Assembly: GCA_903813345.2 (NCBI GenBank)
Contig: CAIIXF020000004.1
Span: 7,767,525 to 7,831,524, forward strand
Reading direction: 5' to 3'
Length of the DNA: 64,000 nt
Source: Owenia fusiformis
Taxonomy: Eukaryota > Annelida > Polychaeta > Sabellida > Oweniidae
Below, in pieces: positions 54,948 to 64,000 of this stretch (positions within the stretch are counted from its first letter, which is position 1; every line of letters starts with the position of its first letter). Made by a program: the position numbers and the translations under genes. The notes beneath the pieces were generated by a model that worked only from the letters and a program-made list of their open reading frames with translations, made no database searches and was not told the DNA's origin.

Positions 54948-55693
54948 GCAAATGCTTGAGACACCTTAGAAAGGCCTTGGAGTACACCAAGGTCATGTGA
55001 TGTTCCCATAGCAACCAACACACAGGAAACATTTAAGAACATTCCAGAATTTGTAAACCTTCACATATGTTATTATTAAAGACTTACTTTTTATCTGTAA
55101 AGAATTTAAAATTAAATATGATACAAAGGAGTGTAAATAGAAGAATGCCCAAACACATTCACATGTACAATTGAACATCTACTTCATGAGGAAAAAATAA
55201 ACTTTTTTTGTTTGTCATTGATAAAATATTTGATTCCTCAGCCTTTGTTTTTTTGAACTAGTTAATTTAATCAATAAGTTAATCAAGTTTAAACTGTGAA
55301 TTCATTTGTAAATTTTTAGATGTTGTAATAATCATAATATTTTACTTACCGTACAGTACATAGAATACTGTCTCTGATTTGGTGTCCGGTTCATTTCATT
55401 AATTTCTTTGTAAATACTTAATGAATTTAATTGATTTTCTTGCATTTATTTACAATTTAGAGTGTTAACTGTACTTATTTACTTTATTCTTTGCTAAATT
55501 CATTCTTTTCCACATCATTTTACAAATTAAAACATGTAGTTAGAAATAACAGGGTCCAGAGTCACATATTCTTCTGCACATTTTGAGTTTCAGTAACTCA
55601 GGAGTCTCCTTAATGTCCAAGTTGGTTAGCTTAATCTTATATTTGATAATCTAGTTTTCAATTTGATAATGTAATTTTCCACTTGAAAATATA

Positions 55694-55793
55694 CAGTAAA
55701 ACCTGTTCATATGAACACCTTTCAAACCCGAACACTTCTCTATGAGAACCTATTTATGGTTCCACTTAAGTTTATTTTAGACAGGTTTTACTG
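55694..55793. mobile_element. 100-bp MITE with TA target
   Basis: Perfect ends CAGTAAAACCTGT and complement, TA on both sides (55692-55693, 55794-55795). Internal TGAACACC/CGAACACTT words are shared with 977-1012 and 56494-56650. Confidence 0.92.
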
Positions 55794-56493
55794 TAGTTGC
55801 CCATTTGATGTACTTTAACCCATTTGATAATGTATTTTTCCATTTGATAATGTTGTTTTTCATTTGATAATGTAGATTTGAAATTTTTATTCTATGCATA
55901 GCAGTCATATTGAGAATGTGAGAGAATTATTATTTTCTGATTTTGGCGATTTTCCTTGAAAAAATGAAGAAAACAAAATGCCTTTTTCTTGGAAAATCGG
56001 GAGGTGTTGTTTAATTTGAGATTGCCAAAAGTGTTATATATGTAAATATTAGTAGAAAAATATAATGATTTCAAAATAGAAATATATTTGTTTTCATATG
56101 TATGTAAAAAGTCTACTTTCAAAAATCATCAAAAACATGTACCTGTAATTTATTTTGCTACGGTTTGAACATAATTATTAGATTAAGAAAACCTTTTATG
56201 AAAGAAATGTATGAAAACTTTAGTTTGATAGAAATAGGAAAACATGTACATTTAATTGTTAATCATTATGTTATGACTGAAATAGAATGTATCAGAAGTT
56301 TGGTGTTGCTCAAATCATGTACTCATCTGATGCTCTAATGAATATAAACTACGCTGTACAGAAACACGTGAAAAGCCATTTCATTAATCATAAAACACAA
56401 TCTAATACAATAGCTGGATTTCTTTTTTCGCTTAATTTTGGATATTTCTTTTCAAACTTTAAGAAAGAATATCTAAATATATTGCATAATATA

Positions 56494-56650
56494 GAGAAAC
56501 CTGTAAAGTGGAACACCTCTAGAACACTTCCCATAGTCCCCTGAAGACCAACTGACTTAATGTTAAACGAACCTCTTTGAAGTTGTACACCTCCCAAGTG
56601 GAACACTTTTTAGAGGTACCAAAGGTGTTCCAGTTAGACAGGTTTTACCA
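56494..56650. mobile_element. Related MITE, 157 bp
   Basis: GAGAAACCTGTAAAGTGGAA then CACCT at the left; complement of TGGTAAAACCTGTCTAACTG then GAACACC at the right; TA flanks at 56492-56493 and 56651-56652. Confidence 0.85.
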
Positions 56651-57059
56651 TACCAGATACAGAGAACATTGCTTGAATGTAACTACTTTCCCATTACAGT
56701 TCTGACAAGATATTCACATCTTGAAATGGCTTTATAAATTCAATGTACATATCATTAATTTTTTACATGTAATTAAAAACAGCACATTTAATTCTGTAAA
56801 GAGGCCATGTGGTATAGAACATGAATTGAAATTTTCTTTATTTTGTCTTCATATTTTTATTGTAATTGTTAATGGGTCTTTATAGTCGTTTTAGATGCAC
56901 AAGAGCATGGCCACATTTAGTGTGTAACATTATCATTAATAAATCATTGAAATAGACTAATAAAAAACAAATTAAATATATTATTTTGCTTTTATTTTAT
57001 ACAATGATATAATCTGATGTGTAGAGGTATTTACAATGTTCTTGGTTGAGCCAACCATA

Positions 57060-57290
57060 ATATAATAAGTGGCACCAATATGAATTGCATTGGTGGTACC
57101 AATTATTTTAGGTGGGGTGTCACCAACTTGTATTGGTGGTATCAATTATAATAGATGGTACCAACTTGTATTGTATTGGTGGTACCTATCATTATGGGTG
57201 GTACCGACTTCTATTGATGGTACCAATGCATATTGTATTGGTGGTGTCAATTATAATAGGTGGTACCAACTTGAATTGTTGGTACCAGCC
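57060..57290. repeat. GGTACC-rich degenerate tandem repeat
   Basis: Words TTGGTGGTACCAA, TTGTATTGGTGG and ATAATAGGTGGTACCAA recur every 20-40 bp, many self-complementary around GGTACC. ORFs at 57090-57353 come from this repeat. Confidence 0.85.
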
Positions 57291-58297
57291 AAGTTAATAA
57301 ATAATAGTATGATTTATGCAAGTATAATCCAAAACTCCTTTTCTAGAATCTGATTGGTTTACTGGAGGTAGACAATCCAACTGTTTACCTATGGACTGTT
57401 AAACATTTTTCTTTAGATAATGAAGCACTAGTTAGATAGTTTAACAAGTTTAACAATGATATGTACTTCAGAGAGGGAGTTTATTCAACAATATATGTAA
57501 TAAAACCCCCTCAAACATAGGGTGTAAGGGCTTCTAGAACATGAGGACCTGGATGGAACTCGCCCTCCCCAACAGAAAACGAAAGTTAAATTGAACATGT
57601 GCATTTTTGATACTCTTCCTTTAGATAAAATGTGCCATCTATCTTCAGATTTAATGATGAGATCATACTTTGTGGCATCCTTGACTTCCAAGGTGTTAAA
57701 ACACACCCTGTATGATGATGCCTTGGCTGCAAATGCTTATTTTTCTGTCCTGTTACTCTGTGGTGTGTCATGCCCATGAAAATCTTCCCCAAACCAATCA
57801 AAAGTGTCCAAATATTTGTTTCACCAGCAGTCACACTTAATTCTCATTTTTTCACAAAAATCTTAAAAATGATAATTTGAATGAAACAAAGGAATTTAGT
57901 GTAGATGTTGATGACCAGTGAGATGCAAAAGACAATTTCAAATTTCATTATATGAGGGACGTGAAGGGGGAGGGGGTGGTAAACCCAGTTGAAATTCACT
58001 CTGTACCTTCACAGCTGTTGATGCTTGTATAGTTTTAACAAATGATTATAATGAATTGTAGACTTGAAAATGTTGTTGGGAGGATGGGCTGGAGTGTCTT
58101 GTGTTCAAATCCCCAACTCCATGCTTCCTAATATACAAAGATTGTGACGTTTTCCTGACTGCTATATACAATTGTAAATGTATTTGATAAAGATAAATAG
58201 AATCATGTGGGAGACAATGGACCTCTTGCCCCATGCTCCCATATATACACTGTTAATACTTCATTGTGATTGACATGGCCTTGGTCGTGATTTTTTG

Positions 58298-58744
58298 TCA
58301 CTTTGGCTTCACTGAACCTTTTTGAAGTGGTCCCTTCCACCCTGGTGCATTAGTTGTCCATTTAGCCTTCAACCAATACCATTTGGCCATGCTATGTTTC
58401 GGTGGCTTAACATTCATTTCCATATTTAACGCATACCCTAGTTCACTGCTTGAGTTGCTGCCCATCAAAGTCACACTATCTTTTTTAGTGGAATTAAAAT
58501 TTTCAACAATACTGTCTTCTTCCTCGTATGAGATGTCCATCCGGCCATAATCACCCGTGCCTCGTTTTTTGACACTCATTCTCGACGCTTGTGTTGATAA
58601 TTTTGACATTCGACCCTGTTTGGTTGGTTTGGGAGTTGGTTTTGGTGGAGTATCTTCTTGGGGAATTTCATCTTCTTCGTCATATTCATTTTCAAGCCTA
58701 GAACTATTTCTTGGACTTGCTGGACTACTTTCTTTATTTCCCAT
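58298..58744 (-). CDS. Unrecognised small protein, probably N-myristoylated
   Basis: A 148-residue single-exon ORF with start in context TTCAACATGGG. It begins MGNKESS, which fits the N-myristoylation rule (G2, S/T6). Residues about 8-60 are S/P/E-rich and disordered (DEEDEIPQEDTPPKPTPKPT), followed by a basic stretch (KKRGTGDYGR). An acidic EEEDS segment follows, then a more ordered-looking C-terminus (PPKHSMAKWYWLKAKWTTNA, then PGWKGPLQK) rich in W and K. No transmembrane helix. The flanks lack clear exons; further 5' untranslated exons are possible. Codon use and composition look coding, but I do not recognise the family, so function is unassigned. A membrane-anchored adaptor is only a guess from the N-terminus. 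Confidence 0.6.
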   Translation of the reverse strand: MGNKESSPASPRNSSRLENEYDEEDEIPQEDTPPKPTPKPTKQGRMSKLSTQASRMSVKKRGTGDYGRMDISYEEEDSIVENFNSTKKDSVTLMGSNSSSELGYALNMEMNVKPPKHSMAKWYWLKAKWTTNAPGWKGPLQKGSVKPK

Positions 58745-61700
58745 GTTGAACTGTTCGATTTTCTGTTACGCTCAGTAACAGTAATGTCAGTGTCAGTAAG
58801 GTGATACTTGTATATATTTATTAGTTGAAATATTGTCAACCTTCAGTTTGAATCGATAAATCGACCTATGGCACAGTGGCATCAATCCACTTCTAACCCT
58901 AAAAAATAAGATAAAAGTAAATGAAATTTTTCATTATTTACTGTTTTCCATCTTATGAATAAATTAGGTGCTATAAACAAACGAGCTCGGCATGACTATT
59001 AAAGTAACAAAAATTCAAATCCACTGAGCTTTAGTCAAATTATACATGCTAAATATGTATAACAAAAATTACTCAAGACAAAATAAGAATAAAATCATAC
59101 CTTTTAATGGTTCAACATCAAAGATACAGAAGTGTCTGTTGTTTGAAAATTTGATCCAGGTCTGACTGTTGCGCTGTTAAGTCTTGTTATTTCAAAATAT
59201 TAACGGAAATCTGAAGAAAATCCACCATTGTTCTCTGTTGTTCTTTAATTCAACCATTGTGCATTATACCAGATTAGTTGCCGATTGCCCTTAAATAAAA
59301 TATTTATGATCATGTTGATTTCATCTTTTGTCTATAAATCTTGAATGAAATGCTTGATTTCCTTTCATTGCATTTCTCTATAATTTAGAATGTGTAGCTC
59401 AAGCTTGTTTACTTTTTTCCTTGCTTTTTCATTCTTTTGAACTTATTTTAGATTTCAGTCTTAGATCATTTTGACTTCATATAAAGGGATTTTCTTATTG
59501 GCGAAATATCATAATAGAGTCATCTATACCCTTCTTGGAAACATATTGATGAAAATGAGTATGTTTATTTTTGGGATCATAATCAAAATTATAAATACAC
59601 TTGGAAACTTAAAGTCAAATTTTTTATCATCTCGATCATTGACTGAGTTTAAAAGATAGTTGAATATTCTAAAATATCCAGAACTCAGAATTGTACCTTT
59701 ATGCATCCCAAAAATAAATGAATATCAAGTATGGCTTTTTCCTTGCCAAAACCGAGAAAAGAGTGGAATCAGCATTAATTTAACAGACAAGTAGGTCACT
59801 TTACCATGTGATGTATAGAAACACTAAAATATGTGGTTGCTTCTGGAGTTTTTTGAAATAACATTTGAAAATTTGAATTATTTTATACCAGGGCTATATT
59901 CTAGTACTGTTATATAAAAGGCTTGGAGGTTATTGAATTTGAAGCCAAGATTCTATAGAATTAGGCTGTAATCTGATTTGCCATGCAATTGATCGTTATT
60001 CAATGTATATTTCATAAGGGACCATCCATGCCTAGTATTTCACTTATTATCAAATAATGGGAAAGTATTTCCCCTATAAATTGAAAGTATTTCACAGTCT
60101 CTACTCATACAATCACAAATGTAGATAACAAAGGACTGTGCAAAGTCATTATAGTACCCATAATGTCAGTATTTCACCCACAATGTCGAAGTATTTCACC
60201 CATAATGTCAAAGTATAACACCCATAATTTCCAAGTATTTCACAAATAATATCAAAGTATTACACCCATTATGTCGAAGCATTTCACCCATAATGTCAAA
60301 GTATAACACCCATAATGTCAAAGTTTTTCACCCATAATGTCAGAGTATTTCACTCTACTGTCAAAGTATTTCTCCCATAATGTCAAAGTATCACACACAT
60401 AATTCACAGTATTACATGAATGATGTCAATGTATAAGTATTACACCGATATTACCAAAGTATTACATCCATAATGTCAAAGTATTACACCCGAAATGTTG
60501 AACTATTACACCCATAATACCAAACTATTACTTCCATAATGTCAAAGTATTACACCCAAATGTTAGGGTATTACACCCATAATTCAAAGTATTACATCCA
60601 TAATGTCACAGTATTTCACCCTGTCGAAGTATTACACCCATAATACCAAGTATTACACCCATAATGTCAAAGTATTACACCCAAAATGTTGAACTATTAC
60701 ACCCATAATACCAAAGTATTACATCCATAATGTCAAAGTATCACACCCATAATGTCGAAGTATTACATCCATAATGTCGAAGTATTACACCCATAATGTC
60801 AAAGTATTACGCCCAAAATGTGTAGGCAAACATCTCAAATGGCAACATTGAGAATGCAAATACACAGAAGAATTAATAACTTTACTGTCATGGAGTGAAC
60901 AATGAGTAAAATCAATACATTGAATCTAAATAGAACTTTAATGTAAAAGTCATTTCAACATGCCAAAGTGAAAATGTCATTTTTACCCAAATTGTAATTA
61001 GCGTCTAGGACATATCAAAGAGATGTGGAATAATATAATAATGACATATTACATAATTATTTTTATTGAGTAATGTAAATGTCACAACGACCCATGATTG
61101 ATTGGAAAATAAATATACCAGGATAATTGGATTTTAACAGTTTTACTGCAGCCATTGCTATGTGAGGTATTTCAGTTATTGGCCAATGATTTTTTAGTTT
61201 ACCAGTCAGTGTGATACCCTGCACGCAGAGTCTAGTTATAAACTACCCTCTCCCTAGTATAGACTATATTACAGTTTAGCAGCCCCGCCCCCATGATAGC
61301 TGGGGTCATAAATCAATTCAAACCTACCACGCTGACCATTTCTCAACCAATCGGCGAGCTGGAAGGAACACATGCTGAAAGTTTACACAATATCAGAGAA
61401 AGTGACCATATATAGAAAGTCGTCCTTATTTCGACGATGAACTCTGATTATCTTGGTGAGTTCAGAGATATCAAAAACTGAAAGAGTGAAAACAAAGCTC
61501 TCTTTTCTCAAAATACAACTGCCTCTTCTGTGGTAATTAGGCTGGCTTTCAAGTGTTAAAGCTTGGGCAGATTTTGCTGTATCATTTAAATATGCAGTAA
61601 AACCTCTGATTGTTGAGATCTTTCAAAACATTCTAGATTTGAAGATATTTGGAAAGTCTTTTTCTTTTGTTGTATATATTTCATTTAACAGATTGTCATA

Positions 61701-61808
61701 TTTCAAAGTGACAAAATGTCAAAGGCAGTGCCCTTTCTAACTAGTTCAATATTTTGAACCAATCAATCAAAACATCACAATGCGCATGCGTATTTTAACA
61801 TTTCCAAT
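58745..61808. other. Intergenic region between the 58.3 kb gene and the LRCH-like gene
   Basis: Holds one dispersed-repeat unit at about 59330-59440 and the 60.13-60.83 kb minisatellite. The last 600 bp is less AT-rich and is the likely LRCH promoter; no definite element was recognised in it. Confidence 0.55.
60130..60830. repeat. Minisatellite of about 22-23 bp, about 30 copies
   Basis: Consensus ACACCCATAATGTCAAAGTA(TT) with many variants (CGAAG for CAAAG, TTTCACCC for TTACACCC, ATCC for ACCC). Strongly AT-rich; no coding potential. Confidence 0.94.
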
Positions 61809-61977
61809 ATGGCGACCGTGTCTCACGGAAGCCAGTCTCCAACTTCTTTGACAAGAACGTTAGAAAAGATCTTTGATGACGCTCAAAATACTGGAAGAAT
61901 ACCCTTAAGTGGGAGAAAATTGAAGGAGTATCCTAGGATCGCGAGAAAATTTGATTTAATCGACACTAGCTCGACAG
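61809..61977 (+). CDS. First exon of an LRCH-like leucine-rich-repeat gene (partial)
   Basis: ATG in the context AATATGGCGACCG opens 56 codons plus one base, ending at donor ACAG/gtaagc. The sequence LTRTLEKIFDDAQNTGRIPL then SGRKLKEYPR resembles the N-terminus of LRCH proteins (ALEEAANSGGLNLSARKLKEFPR as I recall it), just before their LRR domain. LRCH proteins have N-terminal LRRs and a C-terminal calponin-homology domain and act as cytoskeletal/Rho-pathway regulators. The remaining exons lie beyond the window, so LRRs and CH domain cannot be checked. Other LRR families share the motif, hence no symbol. Confidence 0.72.
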
Positions 61978-64000
61978 GTAAGCTTTCAAACGCACTTCCT
62001 ATTTTTTATTTTGAATTTTTTTTGACAAAGAATATTTGACAAGTTGGGTTTACGAATGTTAGTTGAAAACACATATGTAGAACATATCACAATTTTCCAT
62101 ATATACATTAAAGTTACAAGTAGATCCACACATACGTTAGTTATTGATCGTGGGATATTTTCATTCTAAGTTCTGTCAGAACATCTGATATCTGACAGTC
62201 TGTCAAGAAGAATTTTCAATTGATATTGATCTGTTCAAATCTTAGGTGTGTTGGGGGGAGGGGGATATTATACTTTTTGGTATTTCGTTCCTAGTTGGTA
62301 CCCTTCACAGTGATTATTAAATAGCCATTCCGTGATAAACACAGTACATGTCCGTAAATGCGCTAAAATCTGGTAGTCCCTTTTCACTTATATTGTTAGC
62401 AGTAAGGCTAGAGTAAATAATTTATCTCTTGTGTGTTTCTCATGGAACAGAGACAGTGAATTAATCTTAGAATATATTATAAAATCTTTGTTTTGACTCC
62501 ATAATTTTTTTATGAGTAATGATATGCCAGGGGGTGTCATATCCTTCATATATTAAAATTACAAATATATGCTTAGCCAAGCTTTTATTATTTTGCTAGC
62601 TTATGATTTCAATGACTCTATAATTTGAATATTGTAAATATTGAATTATGAATATAAAGAGGCTAAAGTAGCTACATGGATGTCGAGCAGTCTAATAAGT
62701 GTAATTATACAGGAGACTCATTGGAATAATCAATAGGCTATGTCAATGTGACTTTTCTTCATTCTGCTTTACTAACACTGGAAAACAGACGTTAGTATTT
62801 TCTATGTTGAACAGATAACAGGCGTCAGATTTTCTATGTTAAACAAATAACAGACAACATCATTCCCCATGTTAAAAAGAGTCAGATAGCAGATGTCAGC
62901 TTAATATTATACTATAATAAGCTCTATAGTCTATAATAATCTCTATCTCGAGCTTAAGTACACAAAGGAACTGTATGATTAGGAAGGGGGAGGGGGGGGG
63001 GGTTGTCAGGTGCTACAAAATACTGCAGCTGTAGTTAGTTGATAAGTGCCCTAGTAAAACCAAAATTTTGGAATATCATGAAAACTAAAATTTCAAGACC
63101 AACTTCATGCAAATCTTGAATCTGGTGTTCTTTTATCATCCCTTAAAGCTTAGGAACTTTGCTCCATTTTGAGAAAACGCTTATTTAGGATACTGAATAT
63201 GGCTTGATAGACTTGTATTCATTTCTTATCTTTGATAGTTTTGATAGATATGTCTGAATCACTGGAATGAAAGATATTTGAGAAATATGAACTGAACATC
63301 ATGGGGCTTGTAAGTGAATTAAGCCATGGTAGTTTATCATAAACAAGCAGATACTCTACAGAAAAATCAATGAGGAAAGTCTTGTTAAATGAGTGAATAT
63401 GTTCATTCCTGATAAGATCAGGCCAGTAGCCAGGATTTGCCAAAAGGGGGGGGTCACTTTTTGGAAAATTCCAGGGGGGTTCACTTTTATAATTTTGTTC
63501 CAAAAATGGCCAAAATCAATATGGTGAAAAACTGCATGATTTTGAAAAACTTTGAGGCCGAACTCATCGAACCCCTCTGGCTATGGGCCTGTAAGATCCT
63601 TGTTAGATGATGAAACAATGTATTGATTATATAATATTGGCATGTGGATCATCATAAGTAGTCTCACATCGAGATTCGAGCCCCTGTATTTTTGGCCTCC
63701 CTGTCACAGCCTTTAATGGTATATTGGTATACAGATTGACAGAATGAATTTATGACTTGGAAACATAATTGCATCAAACCCCAAAGTTTCAGAGAGAGAT
63801 TTATAAGAAGATAGGGAGGGGTAGGTGAACAGAGACTTTAAAACATAAGTCAACTTCCTAAAGTTGTTCAAAATGCAGATACCAATTAACAGATCAAATA
63901 TTGTTTTATGTTATACTCATGTATGTTCCTCAATTGGCTCTATGCCCAGTAGATCATTAGCTTTAACAGTTTTTACAAAATCTATCAAAATGTCATTTTC
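61978..64000. other. Start of intron 1 of the LRCH-like gene
   Basis: About 2 kb to the window edge without a second exon. One MITE (63419-63591) and a G-rich run near 62980-63003 are the only structures noted. Confidence 0.6.
63419..63591. mobile_element. MITE with perfect 6-bp target duplication
   Basis: Ends CAGGCCAGTAGCCAGGATTT and complement of CAGGCCCATAGCCAGAGGGG. TAAGAT flanks both sides (63413-63418, 63592-63597). CAG termini and a short target duplication put it near the hAT-like elements elsewhere in the window. The minus-strand ORF at 63219-63503 partly overlaps it and is spurious. Confidence 0.88.

Larger units (their letters stand above)
54620..58297. other. Intergenic region between LAMP and the 58.3 kb gene
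   Basis: Contains candidate LAMP poly(A) signals (AATAAA at 54880 and 54942), two AAACCTGT-type MITEs, one dispersed-repeat unit near 55395-55510 and a GGTACC-rich array. No further exon was recognised on either strand; ORFs at 56287-56606 and 57485-57834 lack family resemblance. Confidence 0.6.

Noticed and set aside
57090-57353. ORFs rich in GGTNxYCIGG
   Set aside because: Derived from the GGTACC-rich tandem repeat, open in several frames at once.

Overview
This window is nuclear DNA of an animal, most likely a marine invertebrate. It is AT-rich, its genes are interrupted by GT-AG introns, and it is packed with foldback (MITE-like) elements, nested DNA transposons and minisatellites. Gene families were recognised by eye from translated exons. 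I cannot name the species; a lophotrochozoan or another non-vertebrate bilaterian would fit.

Layout, left to right. (1) 1-146: last exon of an IQCG/DRC9-like ciliary gene. (2) About 2.4-12.2 kb: a tandem duplication of a roughly 2.4 kb unit carrying an intronless ankyrin-repeat gene. Copy A is internally deleted and copy B is full length; copy B's upstream region is split by a 5.1 kb nest of two DNA transposons. (3) 12.6-15.5 kb: a second, partial IQCG copy with a nonsense codon in its IQ motif; its intron holds a hAT element with a perfect 8-bp target duplication and another element nested inside. (4) 16.8-21.8 kb, minus strand: complete seven-exon EIF4E2 (4EHP). (5) 22.0-24.3 kb, plus strand: complete two-exon PQBP1, head-to-head with EIF4E2 with 156 bp between start codons. 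(6) 26.1-31.1 kb, minus strand: complete seven-exon DUSP12. (7) 32.3-54.6 kb, plus strand: six-exon LAMP/CD68-like lysosomal membrane glycoprotein whose introns are swollen by minisatellites, palindromes and MITEs. (8) 58.3-58.7 kb, minus strand: an unrecognised, probably N-myristoylated 148-residue protein. (9) 61.8 kb onward, plus strand: first exon of an LRCH-like leucine-rich-repeat gene.

The genes are unrelated housekeeping genes (cap-dependent translational repression, splicing, phosphatase, lysosome, cilium) and form no operon. The most interesting material is structural: a 96-bp in-frame repeat of the LAMP exon 5 splice acceptor and exon start (15 acceptors), a decayed Q-rich repeat ORF in LAMP intron 1 in which one nonsense mutation appears to have spread through the array, a 1.24 kb near-perfect palindrome, two independently nested transposon pairs that can be dissected to the base, a partial exon duplication in EIF4E2, and loss of the conserved dorsal-face tryptophan in its protein. 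I found no prokaryotic-type system, CRISPR array, rRNA or tRNA gene.
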